Source: Sipunculus nudus
Taxonomy: Eukaryota > Annelida > Sipuncula > Golfingiida > Sipunculidae
NCBI GenBank assembly: GCA_026874595.1
Contig: CM049310.1
Span: 82,683,056 to 82,747,055, forward strand
Reading direction: 5' to 3'
Length of the DNA: 64,000 nucleotides
Part shown: piece after piece, positions 11,126 to 22,449 of the stretch
Numbering within the stretch: position 1 is the stretch's first letter
Layout: the number at the start of each line of letters is the position of its first letter
Translations under genes and position numbers: made by a program
Notes under the pieces: generated by a model
Database searches by the model: none
What the model saw: the letters and a program-made list of their open reading frames with translations, nothing else
Told to the model about the DNA's origin: nothing

Positions 11126-11569
11126 AAGGGGCCCTATCACCTTTCTTACCCTTATAAACTAAAGGTAATTTCTTTGGAGCTTTTATTCATATAGGAAACG
11201 TTGATATCAATGCACACAGGCTGCTTGTTTTGCTTATATCAACGTGTTTTTAATATGCGGGTTACCCGCAAAAATAATCAAAACAATTTCAACAAGGGCA
11301 TCTGGCAGCAAATCAGTTTAGCCAGAGCTTTGAAAATGACGTTTTAAGTGACCTACCTCCGCATATATGCAACCTTAGGTTACATGTTTTTCCCTTGTGT
11401 CAACATTGCTGTGTTAACAAATATGTTGTTGAAAAAAAAGTCCATACATCATTCTCGAAGGCGTTATAAGAACTTTTCACATCCAAAATTACCCTTAGAC
11501 AATTAATATACACAGAAGAAGCCAGAAATCAAATAAATTCTTTTTCAAAAGGTAGGTGAATGGGCACCT
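11126..11569 (+). mobile_element. TTAA-flanked MITE, copy A (444 bp)
   Basis: Flanked by TTAA at 11122-11125 and 11570-11573. The inverted termini are AAGGGGCCCTATCACCT on the left and, in reverse complement, AGGTGCCCATTCACCT on the right. It aligns along its whole length with the reverse complement of 14513-14970 (shared phrases include ataaactaaaggtaat, caacgtgttt, caagggcatctggc and acagaagaagccagaaatca). TTAA duplication is typical of piggyBac-type elements, so a non-autonomous piggyBac-like MITE is the best guess. There is no transposase. Confidence 0.78.
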
Positions 11570-12198
11570 TTAAAATGGGTTAGCCAGCCTATATTTGTTT
11601 TAAAGCGCCATCTGTCGTATTTGTTATAAAACTTATCTAGTCTTTAAATGAAAAATGATGAATCGGGAAGGGTATAAGCTGGTATAACTAATGCTCGGAC
11701 GTCACGCGTCTTCGGATTTACATTTTATGAGGCAGCAATAATGGTACGGCCTCAGTAACGTCTATTAAGGCCGGAGATGACGTTATGTACACATTTTGGT
11801 GGCAAACAAATCTTCTAAAGCCCCTGCAGATCTAATCATCGGAACCAGTGGACTAACCCCTTTTGCTTATATCAAGGATTCTTATAGCTTATTCTAATAA
11901 TGACCCTTGATTAAAGCCAGTGTACTCCCATGGGATAAGCATACTCTGTCCCGTCAGTGCAGTGTTTTCATTTTAACGTCTGCCCTTTGCATTTACTCAT
12001 TGACTGCGTTATGTTTTTGTGAACAGAATTGCGTTTGCGAAATTGAGCCGGTAATAATTGGACGATACTATTATCTTTGGCGATGGCAAGACACAATACG
12101 CTTATTTGGTGGTTGTGATTATCGAGGCCTATGGTCCCTTGCACGAACGGATATAAAAAATAAACCGAGGAGTGGGAGTTTCGTTGTTTTTACTCTCA

Positions 12199-12209
12199 CC
12201 CCCCCCCCC

Positions 12210-12293
<84 letters not shown>
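12199..12293. repeat. C13-(CT)n microsatellite
   Basis: C13 at 12199-12211, then about 40 CT units with one cct interruption. ORFs rich in SL (plus) or RE (minus) that cross it are artefacts of the tract. Confidence 0.97.
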
Positions 12294-12299
12294 CACGTT

Positions 12300-13090
12300 C
12301 TCAGTCACAAGTAGTTTCCACAAGAAAATCTTGTAAATTATGCCAAAAATTGGCTCCGAATATTTTTTTAAACTTTGTGCAAAAATATAGATAAATGACT
12401 GGGTTTCTCATCTACGACATTGTATGATTGTAACTTATGTAATAATTATCATCTCTATAATTTGAGAACCCGATTGCCCGCCCTATTTTGAAATCTGTTG
12501 AATTAAAGTTCATTGTTTAAGGGATTTTCTGTTGAAAATAACACCAGCTAGACTAACCACAAATATGTATTTGTTGATTTGCGCCATGACTGTACATTGG
12601 TGAATCTTTGGCGAAAAAGAACGAACTTACCCTGATAATGCAGGTGTCATATACCTGAGGAGAAATTAGGGAAAGTCAAAGATGGCCCCATACGGGACTG
12701 AGGTGCACTGGTAGAGGATGAAGAAGTTATTAACGGTTTAGGGGATAGTAAATTCCTCGGAAGCGTTCTTGATTCGATGGCTTATAAAATCCATAACCCA
12801 CTTTTGACTGGACGAATAGCTCTTAATTCTCTGCATTTACGTTGTAAAAATTTCCAGGTAGATCAAGCTTCAAGACGTGGTGCCGAAGCGACAAATACTT
12901 TGATATTTTATCCAGAAATTTTTTAACGGTGGTCAGGGACTTGCTGTTATAATTTTGAGTGCGTTTTTGAGTAATTTAGCCAGGGTTTTTGCATTAACTC
13001 ATTACACGTTGACCTTTAAGCGGCTCCAAGGGCCGTTCCCAGAATTTATGGAAAGGGTAGTCCCGGAGATTGGGTGACTGTAGGAACACG
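12300..13090. other. No recognised feature
   Basis: AT-rich sequence with no supported gene, RNA or transposon. Confidence 0.4.
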
Positions 13091-13097
13091 AACACAT

Positions 13098-13130
13098 ACA
13101 TATATATATATGTGTGTGTGTGTGTGAGAG

Positions 13131-13178
<48 letters not shown>
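13098..13178. repeat. Compound (TA)n-(GT)n-(GA)n microsatellite
   Basis: A short (TA) run to about 13111, (TG)7-8, then (GA) units with one gga break to about 13178. The GA tract is complementary to the CT tract at 12.2 kb. Confidence 0.95.
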
Positions 13179-13182
<4 letters not shown>

Positions 13183-13984
13183 GAGTCGAGACTGAAATTC
13201 GAGAATATTTTAGATTCTGCCTTGAACATATTACACGAGAAACAGTTGGCACGGGGTGAGTGAAAATTGATAACGAGTGGAAAAATGTCAGTTATGATGA
13301 TCAGTTTAACTTATTAATCACTTGCTTGGGATGCATGATTCATTGGCTTTAGATTCTTAATTAACTCATGTTAATAATTAAATCTCTATTGTGATTGAAT
13401 TATTGCAGGTGAAATTGTACGGTAATGAAACTTTATGTTAACATGATAGATATTTCAATGTTTTGAAAATTATTTTGATACTATAAATTTACTGCAGATA
13501 TTTAGTGGAACGTTTATCCTAAATTTTATTAGTATAGTCGGATGGCGGGGCGGGGGCAAGGCGCCTGGTTTTGGACATCTGGATGACATGGTCTCTATTT
13601 ATGACAAAAAAAATTGATGTCAAATCTACATGCGCCGATCGCTTCTTCATCTTCATTACCAAATTATTTCTGTGAAATATCTTTTTTCCAAAGATGTACT
13701 AAAGTATAGTTTTAAGTTCATCAATCTTGACTCTCCTTCACGGTGAAAATGCTCATTTGGTATTTGCTCCCTATATTTTAAACCAACTAAATTATTGTTT
13801 TCTTTTAACTTCTTTAAAGATTTAAGACCGATGTACCCAGATTTATGTGCAGTCGTTGGTACATTCGCCGGGAAAACTTATAGATAAGTCAGCCATGGTG
13901 ATTAACGTAATCGAGTATATTTATATGTGCATCTTTATATTTATGCAGTGTACAACTGTATACAAAGAGGCATTTTCATTAAAT

Positions 13985-13992
13985 ACATATAT

Positions 13993-14020
<28 letters not shown>
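13985..14020. repeat. (AT)n microsatellite
   Basis: Short AT dinucleotide run after ataca. Confidence 0.9.
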
Positions 14021-14023
<3 letters not shown>

Positions 14024-14512
14024 TTAGAACATATAGTACCTGCAGTTAAAATTATGATTTTTCATGATAGAAAATTATATTAAAAATATCAATACCATGA
14101 AATTTTTCGTCTACGTGGCCAGTCAAACGTGGACAACATTCGAAAATGTCCCAAAGTTTGGTCGGAGGGGTAATGGAACCTCATATGATAGTTTGACATA
14201 AGATAGTGATCAAATTGAGATATTCGACATTTTAGTATATTTATTTAATGCACAGGACAAATTGACCCTTGAAAACGCATCTCCATTATTTAGGGTGAGC
14301 GACAAGATCACTCTTCAATAGTTCTGTATTTACACTTCGTGTTCCATGAGCGCCGTTTGCTTTTGCATGGTTTCTTGGCTTTGGCAACGAGAGGGCGAAA
14401 CGAAATGTTTGACCAATCAGATTTCGCAATGATGCGAAAGCTGTGAATGTGTCATACGCTCTGTGATGCGCTGAACTGATCAGCTGGCCAGGCTAGGTAT
14501 ATTATTTCTTAA

Positions 14513-14970
14513 AGGTACCCATTCATCTACCTTTTAAACAAGAATTTATGTGATTTCTGGCTTCCTCTGTGTATATATTAATGATCTAAGGGTAATTTTG
14601 GTTATGATAAGTTCTTTTAATGTCTCCATGGAGGATGTTTGAACTTGTTTATCAAAGACATGTTTGTAAACACAGCAATGTTGACAAACGGGAAAAAATT
14701 TAACCTAAGTTTGTAGGTTGCATGTATGCCGGGGTAGAAATGTCACTTGTTGCAAAACGCCATTCGAAAGCTCTGGTTTATCTGACGTGCCATCAGGTGC
14801 CCTTGTTGAACTTTTTTTTATTTTTGCGGGCCCCCACATATTATAAACACGTTGATATAAAAAATCAAAAAGCCTGTGTGCGGTGATATCCATGTTTTTT
14901 TTGCCTATTTCATAAAAGCGCCAAGCTATTACCTTTAGTTTATAAAGGTCAGACAGGTGATTGAGCCCCT
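14513..14970 (-). mobile_element. TTAA-flanked MITE, copy B (458 bp)
   Basis: Flanked by TTAA at 14509-14512 and 14971-14974. The ends are AGGTACCCATTCATCTACC (left) and, in reverse complement, AGGGGCTCAATCACCTG (right). Inverted relative to copy A, about 2.9 kb away. No transposase. Confidence 0.78.
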
Positions 14971-14979
14971 TTAACACCA

Positions 14980-16440
14980 CACACAAAAAATATTGTCCTA
15001 CCTACTCTGGGAATAAAATGTATGTTGTGAGCTTGTGATTCAGTTCTCTTTTTGTCTATGAAGTTTTGACAGTACAATACAAAAATGTCCTTTATTATTT
15101 GAAATGTGGTATATGCTCAACATTAAATTAGTCAGATGTTAATACTTTTGATAATTATTTTAGGGAATTTGCCGTAGCACAAATTAGTAATATTACCAAG
15201 GGTATGATACATAATATGTATGTATGGTCTAAGGAAAAGCAGGGATGTAAAGAGCCCCATGAACATCACAGCCTTCTCACATGGAGTGTAATGCTATTAA
15301 ATACCCTAACGATGTCGCACTAAACCATTGCATTTTGCAGATTACAATTTTAAAGTATAGCGCTGTATGAGCAGCATATATGAAAGGCTGCATTTTATAT
15401 CATACGCAAGATATATATTAGTGGACTCCGCCCCGATACCCATCATAGCAACAATTAAGATTAGGTAGCGTGGCAGAATGCTACGGCTTTCCGCTGGTCA
15501 GTGAAACGTGAATATGAGTTTATTTTTATCACTGTTTATTACTTTTATCACCTTCATCAAAAGATTCAAGCCTTGAACCATTATGGATTTTATAGGAAGT
15601 AATAGAGTAAATGGTATGGAGTAAGGAGCAGTGATATACGTACAACGGGCCTGGTTGTAAAAAATATGGCTGTGTAAGGAACAATGGGGACTCGATAATA
15701 TACGGTCTAGGGCCTAACAATGAGATGTATTCTTATGTCTTTTTATAAAGCGCGTGTCGTCATAACGAGCCCGTTTCCTTTGGGACATCACTGTTCATTT
15801 AGAGGTGCTCATCTCCTGTAAGAGGATAGCAGAGGCTTTCATGACCACGGGGAAATATAGAGGTGACCAATCGATCGTCTCTGTGAGAGGCAATGTGAAA
15901 AAAGCTTCACCGACCTTATTGGAGTGAACGATATAAGTTCACTGATTTCTCATGCGGCTTTTGATGCAAGAAAATTTTCAGAAAGATTTATACTTCCGTG
16001 TATCATATATACATTACCGGCAAAATGGTCGATTTGTTGCGCGTTATTTCAAAAAAAGCAATAAAAATGATCGATTTGTTGACGGTTTATTTCCAAAAGA
16101 CTAGGGAAAACTGGTATATACCGCCAAAGTCTAGGTTAACTTTTCTATCGTGTTACATAAAAATAAATGCATGAAACGAGAATATGGTATCAATCTGTCA
16201 AAATTCCATCAACTCATATCTCGACTGCAAGGTCAATCATGTAAGAATTTGCCAATATGTGCAACTGATAGTCTCGTTGGGGTCCATCTTTTCTACATAA
16301 TCAAGATAAATCGACATGTTTATGGAGGTGAAGTATTTTCTAAGTCCATGGTCTGTTGTTGGCAATAAATATAGTGAACTATATATCTGCATTCTAAGGA
16401 ATGAAATCCTCCGCCGTGTAGAAGATCCGAATTAAGTCAC
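14980..16440. other. No gene recognised
   Basis: AT-rich. A short diverged duplication is visible at about 16025-16090, where atggtcgatttgttg and atgatcgatttgttga are followed by related text. The ORFs at 15529-15720 and 16150-16368 lack recognisable motifs. Confidence 0.4.
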
Positions 16441-16444
16441 TTTA

Positions 16445-16640
16445 CATTTGTGAATATTCTTTGATGATGTTCCTGAATCCAGATCATGTGCCGCATACAC
16501 ACCGAAATGTAATCGATTATATTCCCGAAATGTCCTTAAAATTTCATACGATTGCGTTCATGATTGGATAAGTTATGTTGTGAACAAAACACACACAAAC
16601 ACACACGAAATCGGACGCAATGCAGATTATTTTAGGGAAT
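16445..16640 (+). repeat. F2 dispersed repeat, copy 3
   Basis: Contains ttcctgaatccagatcatgt, aatgtaatcgattatattcc, gcgttcatgattggataagt and tatgttgtgaacaaaacaca in F2 order. The 3' end is degenerate. Confidence 0.55.
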
Positions 16641-16789
16641 ACAACACATTACACGCATGTTAAATAGGTTGGAGATGTAGTGTAATCTCCAAAAAAATTA
16701 AGGAACCTGTCAATATTTCGTTTTGAAACCGTTTCCTTACTCCTGCATACATGTAGAAAAGAACTTTAACCCGGCGCTATCGGTGGTGT

Positions 16790-17060
16790 TAAGGTAACAT
16801 AGCGCGCACGCCGTTTCTTTTGTTTTCCTTCTTTCATGTTGCTTCTTCTTGTGCTGTCGCGTATAGGAATCTGGTATTGCAGTCTTGTTACGTCAGACAT
16901 GCACAGGTGGACTCTGTTCACTTGCACACATTACCATAACGACGAATTAAACAGATGAATTGGAGACAATCAGTCCGTGTCCATGTTTGCTAGGAAACTT
17001 ATTGCATTCAGTCCTTCAAGCCTTCTGGATTTCAAGTTTACCATGCACTACTCGTTAAGA
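16790..17060 (+). repeat. Dispersed repeat shared with about 63310-63650
   Basis: The phrases accataac, aaacagatgaattggaga and ttgctaggaaact then attcagtcc occur here and at 63548-63632 in the same order. A related stretch (cgcaaaaccata and a matching stretch nearby) lies in the element at 42849-43353. No ORF is conserved with a coding pattern. Confidence 0.45.
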
Positions 17061-19320
17061 GTTTACAGTCAGCCTCTGAAGTTCTGTCTAAAGTTTCACC
17101 AGTTACCATTTAAAGCATCACCGTGGACCTTCGTATACCCCAACGCCCAACAACCACTGTAGGCTACGTCCTACCCCATGCAGGTAAAGTTATGTTTCAA
17201 TAAATTTATTATTTCATGAACAAGTAAAATTTCTTGAAACTGAAATCGACGGCGCCTCTTAAATAAACGTGGTATCACTTAGATACCCCTGGAGTGGTCA
17301 AAAAGAAATTTGCGACCATTATACATTATAGGCTGAGACAAATCCACTGGTCACAGACGGGTTTTCGATCACATAATTTGCTTCAGTCGAAGACGGCTTG
17401 CCAAATTTTATCCGGCTACTTAAGGCCAATGCAGCCGTATTTTAGCTTTTATTGGCTAGGCCGCAGATGTTTTATCTGGAGAATTGCCAAGTGGAAATTT
17501 ACACTTTCTAACTTTTTCTTCAACAGAACTAACTGCTCACGCTGCCAGATGTTCAAGGACCCAATGTGTCACAAAACTGGAGTTTTATCATATTTCTTCT
17601 ATTACGTGAGGAACATTGTAATCACTTGGTGGCTCCTAAGAAAATGCTCCACGCGTGAGCAGTCAAAATGTTGTCAAATCAGTGGGGAAAAAATTGGATT
17701 GGTCTGGGTATGGCTGTTAGCGGCTGGAGGAGAACCCTGGCTTGATGGAACGTCAGCAACATCCACAGGGCGCTTGTCAAATAAACCGCCTTCTCTATGA
17801 TTTTCTGCCGGCCAAGCTGTGAAAAAGACTTTCCAAAAACCGTACGGAAAAGATTCAAAATAAAACTGTCACGTAGAGACAGCCATTCGGGGAACAGTTT
17901 CCTGCGGAAGCGTAAAAATATAATAAGAACATGCCGCATTTTATGGCTAAATTACCTTTGTTTATGATGACAAAAAAGTTTCTGTCGCTGTTTGACGGAT
18001 ACAATGCCCAGTGAAGACTCCGCACACATTAAAAAGCGAGACTCTCCAAAAGTAAGCCAATGACCTTTCATAGGTTATGATTTTCAAAGTAAAAGACAAA
18101 TTCATACACGGAAGACATAGCTGATGTCCTTTTATCAAGCCAGTTACTCACGGCAAAGGTGATTTCTTTCGGCGACTTTTACAAACTGCTTGGTTGTCTG
18201 TACGGTTACAGTCTAGGATGTTCCTTTCGCTACAACCCTGTTACATCATTAGCATTGTTTTCGCATCCGTGGTACTTCCTAATTGGTTTATTTACCATCC
18301 TGAGCGAGTTGGCGCGTTTCTGCTTGCCTTCCTGCTGTAATCACTCCTACCAGCCGTCACAATAAACTGCTAGTTACAGCATACCCCGTCCCACGTAAAA
18401 TCTAATCTAACAAGTCGTGGGAACTGTGTGGATTCTTTAGTGTAAAACATTTTTAAAATATTATATAAGTAATATCAGCTTTTATTGATTTGTTACCATT
18501 TTTTTGTATTTGAGTTGATGGTAAAATGTGTTTTAACTCAATTGTGACGAATTTTAATTTTGAAGTTTGCCAAACGAGATAAGTTGCCGATTCATTTTCA
18601 GAAAACTTCTTTTTCAAATATTCTTTTTCGGTGGAGTTAACCGCCTTCACTCTTTAATCAATGCTTGATTAACTAAATACTTTGTGCATCTGCAAAAATT
18701 CGCTCCGGCTTCACATTACTTGACAGGCGCCAATCATTGTCTCTGTTCCGCACCCTGAGTGTGTAACACCGAGGAACCCCCGAAAGGAGCATTCATTTGC
18801 TTGTGAACCGCGACTGTAGTGTACACAGCGCTCACCCTGGGCGTGAAAATTCAAACCGCTATTTAGGAGGCTGTTTTATGTCAGATTTCTTGTCATGTAC
18901 GAGTACATCAATGAACTATGTTTCAGGCGCTTATTTTCTGCCGGATCCCAGCCAGAATTTACTAGACGAAAAGGAGAATTTTCGATAGAAACTATGGGAT
19001 AGGCTCAACTGTCTCAGCTTTACAGACTTTAACTTATAGAATTCTTTTCTACATTTTTTTAATTAAAAAATGAAACACAGCAGGCTTAATGAATATAAAT
19101 TACTTGCGTGCGGATAGTTCCACGGGAATTTGGTCGGGTTTGTAAAAGGCCGAGTTGATATTGGTCGAGCTCACTGGTGTAGATTCCGATATGGTGTTGC
19201 TGCGATAGAAACATGTCATCTTCCTTAGGATTTATGGGAAAATATGGAAAAAATGACTCTCTTTAGGCCACAGAAGAGTTAGTGACAATGGTTGAGTTAC
19301 ACAATCGTGAAGTAAAATAT
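17060..19320. other. Unique sequence with one unexplained 168-codon ORF
   Basis: The longest plus-strand ORF outside repeats is 17294-17800. Its product is rich in W, C, F and K and has no motif I recognise. Third-position bias and flanking splice signals could not be judged. I see no other support for a gene, so it is recorded only as an open ORF. The rest shows no recognisable feature. Confidence 0.25.
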
Positions 19321-19324
19321 AGAT

Positions 19325-20505
19325 TGTTATCATAAGTTTAATTATCCCCCGACTCAACGGAGCGGGGGCTACATATAGTAATAAGCTCCGTCCGTCTGTT
19401 CGTCCGTAAACAATTTTCTGCGTCACGATATCTCAAACAGTTTTACTCGGATCAACTTCAAATTGTAGTAGCAGGTGCTTCTTATGGGTCTCGAGAACCG
19501 ATTAGGTTTTTTTGTCACACTTGTATGATTTTTGGAAATTTTATGACGTTTTATACAAAATGTTTACATTTCATATGTGATTTTATTTCTCATAAAAGTT
19601 TTACTGGGTGTACTTCTTATTTGAGTAGCGGGTACATCTGTAGGGTCTCCAGAGTTGATTAGGTTTTGGTCACACTTGAATGATTTTTGGATTGTTTTGT
19701 ATACCCCTCTAGGACGGGACATATCATGGCATACCCAAAGTCCCCCCGTCCATCCATCTGTCCGTCTATAAGTGTCGCCGCGATAACTTACCAGGGTTCT
19801 GATGGATTTTCAGGAAACTAACCGTTAATACTTAACAATAGATTATCTCACCCGAGTTCCATTATAGGCAAAATCTCCGCATATTTTTAATGAGGTCGGA
19901 AGTCACGAGGCTACATCGTGGTGTCGCCGCGATACCTTACGAGAAATACGATGGATTTTGATCAAACTCAGCATAAATTTTATTGAATATAATATCTCAC
20001 TTAATTCCAATTTCCTGCAAAATCCACGCATACTTAATAAGGTCAGAGGTCATCCAATTTTGGTGGCACCATGGTGACTTACTAAAAATCCATTGGATTT
20101 TCATGAAAGTCAAAAAAAATATTTACCAATAGAGTTTCTCACCTGAATTACATTCTCATCTAAATTCACGCATATTTAATGAGGTCAGAAGTCACCAGAT
20201 ACACAACGGGCGTATTCTGCACGTTTGCGGTGCTTTTGTTATGAATTGTTTTATGCAAATATTTTACATTTCACACGCGACACTATTTCTCAAAAAAGTT
20301 TTACTGGGATCTACTTCTTATTATAATAGTAGGTGCATCCTATAAGTCACTTTCCGTATTGGCAGCAGATTTGGTTCTCTGATTAAGTCTGCACAGAGAG
20401 TTTTCTGTCAGTTCTGTGACTGCACGGATGTGTGTGAATGTGATGTTGTGTGTACACAATTCTCACATTCCCTTTCGGCGGGGGATACATTCCTCTTGAC
20501 ATTTT
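19325..20505. repeat. Composite dispersed repeat with gcggggg-type ends
   Basis: Begins aattatcccccgactcaacg and ends with ttcggcgggggatacattcc, a pattern of common dispersed repeats in mollusc-like genomes. Inside are two diverged copies of a block holding agttttactgggt, tcttatttgagtag and gattaggttttggtcacac (19440-19560 and 19595-19690), then gtccatccatctgtccgtct and a diverged tandem triplet (19772-20205). No coding content. The class is not known. Confidence 0.5.
19772..20205. repeat. Diverged tandem triplet, unit about 145 bp
   Basis: Units start at 19772 (gtgtcgccgcgataactta), 19921 (gtgtcgccgcgatacctta) and 20063 (gtggcaccatggtgactta). Each continues with gatggattttcaggaaact-like text, tatctcaccygarttcca, a catatttaatgaggtcagaa-like phrase and gtcac. 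Unit lengths are 149, 142 and about 142 bp. Confidence 0.8.
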
Positions 20506-20509
20506 CTAG

Positions 20510-20870
20510 TTTAATCATCGTTCAGTAATTTAACAACTGCCACCGTGGATCTTTACTCATACGGGAAAATAACACACACCACCGTCACAAATCTCAAATT
20601 TATTTGAAATGTTTATTGTATATTGTATGTTTATTGTATGTAAATGATTTGCGCTCCACAGTACATTATCAAAATTGATTTTATTTTGTATTCTTGGCAG
20701 GTGCTTTGTCGGTCGTCAGTTAAACTAACACTGGAGACTGTGAAAGCCATTTTTTTTCTATAAAACACACAACAAATGTGCATTCCTTCTCTGCACTCCC
20801 GTGCCTTGGCAAAAATGGTTCATGCTAAATTACTGCTCTTGTTCTGTGAAATACAACAGTTCTCGGATCT
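20510..20870. other. No recognised feature
   Basis: AT-rich linker with a small duplication, tgtttattgtatattgtatg then tttattgtatg, near 20610-20640. Confidence 0.4.
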
Positions 20871-20873
20871 CTG

Positions 20874-21429
20874 CGGGTGTAATTGGTTCAGGATAGCCCC
20901 AATTCATGTTACACCCCGGTAAAATGAAATCGATACCAGATTACCTCTGTGTGTAGACTGAACGCAATTTCAGGTTACACCCGCATTGCTCAGAATACTA
21001 CACCTCCCCCCCCCCCCCCCCCCCCCCGGCTACACACACGTTGCTCATTTTATCAAAACATTATACTTTAAACTCATGATATATTTCTTAGATAAACGAC
21101 CGGAAAGCTACGAGATTTAAAAGCTGGAATCGATGTATGAGGAATACAATGTATAAACAATACAAATGTCCCAAAATGTTGATTACATTCTTCATTGAAT
21201 ATCTATTGACACTTCACAAAAGCGCTGGGCATATTACACAAGATATACAAAGATTCAACCAAATTTGAGAAATCAAGAAGAAAGAAAATATGGGGCCTTT
21301 CAGTAAAAAAACATAAAGAAGGAACTGTTTTAGGGCATAATCCGAAACCGTAGGGGCTACTCTGAAATCGATATCAATTTACCTCCGGGGGTAATCTGAA
21401 GTGGGGGTATTTTGAAAACGCTACACCGG
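20874..21429 (+). mobile_element. F1 TIR element, copy 2 (about 556 bp)
   Basis: The left end CGGGTGTAATTGGTTCAGG and the right end, in reverse complement CCGGTGTAGCGTTTTCAAAA, are inverted repeats of each other. A C22 run lies at 21006-21027. The interior (acaaagattcaaccaaattt and aaggaactgttttagggca) aligns with copies 1 and 4. Non-coding. Confidence 0.7.
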
Positions 21430-21756
21430 CCAAAAATACCAGCAGCCTATGCAGAGATATATTAACCTGCAAAATGTCCAGGACTCTTAGTAATTGCTTT
21501 TGGTTTATTTAAAGATCGGCTACTGAATAGAGGGATATGCACGTTTTTGCCGCTCCTGTTGTGTATTAGATGGGAAACTCTGTATTATATTAGTTCATTT
21601 CTATGTGGCGACACGCAGTCCCTGTGAAAAAAGGAAGATATTCCTTTTCATTCTTTTACCCTGTGTGTCCTCTCATGCTCCATATTTAAATCGGACGTCT
21701 AGCTTAATGCAGTGGCTTTATAAATCTTAATATTTTACATGATGAACAATGACGTA

Positions 21757-21816
21757 GGATACAGGAAAAGGAGGGACCAACATAGGAGGACTAATGACAA
21801 TGGGGGGGGGGGGGGG
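21757..21816. repeat. F3 dispersed repeat fragment with G15 run
   Basis: Matches 7850-7957 in aggaaaaggagggaccaaca and taggaggactaatgaca, followed by G15 at 21802-21816. Confidence 0.5.
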
Positions 21817-22238
21817 TTCAGGGGGGTTCCTAAAAAAAGATTACGGTAGCTGGAAAATATTGGTGTAAAATGAGTGAAAGCTTGATATGATAGATGAGGA
21901 ATATATCAAATGCTTTGCATGCTAATCTTTATTTATATTGCGTCAAGATTATTGTACGTTAGAAATTGAAGTCAGAGACCACCTGTACATCTCCGCAAGA
22001 AACATAATCAAACATTTCAAAGAAACAAATATGTGTCACGGTTTATTATCTGGATGGTTGACTTGGATACAAGCGAGATCTGTTTGCCAGAACAAAGACG
22101 CCGTCCGTAAGCCGTGATTGTCTCAGGAACCTGGCCAGGATGAACAATTTGTCCCATCTCACAATAGTTAATAATCGTTTGAATATGATGAAGATCCATA
22201 TTTTTTTATTGATTATTATTTACATATTGCTAAACGGA

Positions 22239-22445
22239 TGGGGCTGGATAGTCGAATGACAAAACGCTAAGCTTTCTCCGCTGGCGACCCGGGTTCGATA
22301 CTCTGCCTGGCTATGGGGTGGGTTTTAGTGGCCCGTCAAAAGTCCGTGGTTTTCTCTGGGTTCTCCGGGTTCTCCGGTTTCCTTCACCTCTAGATACTGC
22401 CGTACGCCATCACATACTGACCCATGGAGAGTCCCTAGTATAAGA
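22239..22445 (+). mobile_element. tRNA-derived SINE, MetaSINE-like (copy 1)
   Basis: The head is ggggctggatagtcgaatga (A-box region). The B box GGTTCGATACT is at 22292-22302. The body at 22343-22384 contains tggttttctctgggttctcc followed by ggtttccttcacc. This matches, as far as I recall, the central domain of the MetaSINE superfamily. The second copy, at 60439-60650, has the same order. Decayed and non-coding, as expected for a SINE. Confidence 0.75.
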
Positions 22446-22449
22446 TATA

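Noticed and set aside
12199-13178. Complementary CT and GA tracts as a functional stem
   Set aside because: Such tracts are common, and a 0.9-kb spaced pairing has no supporting sequence beyond dinucleotides.
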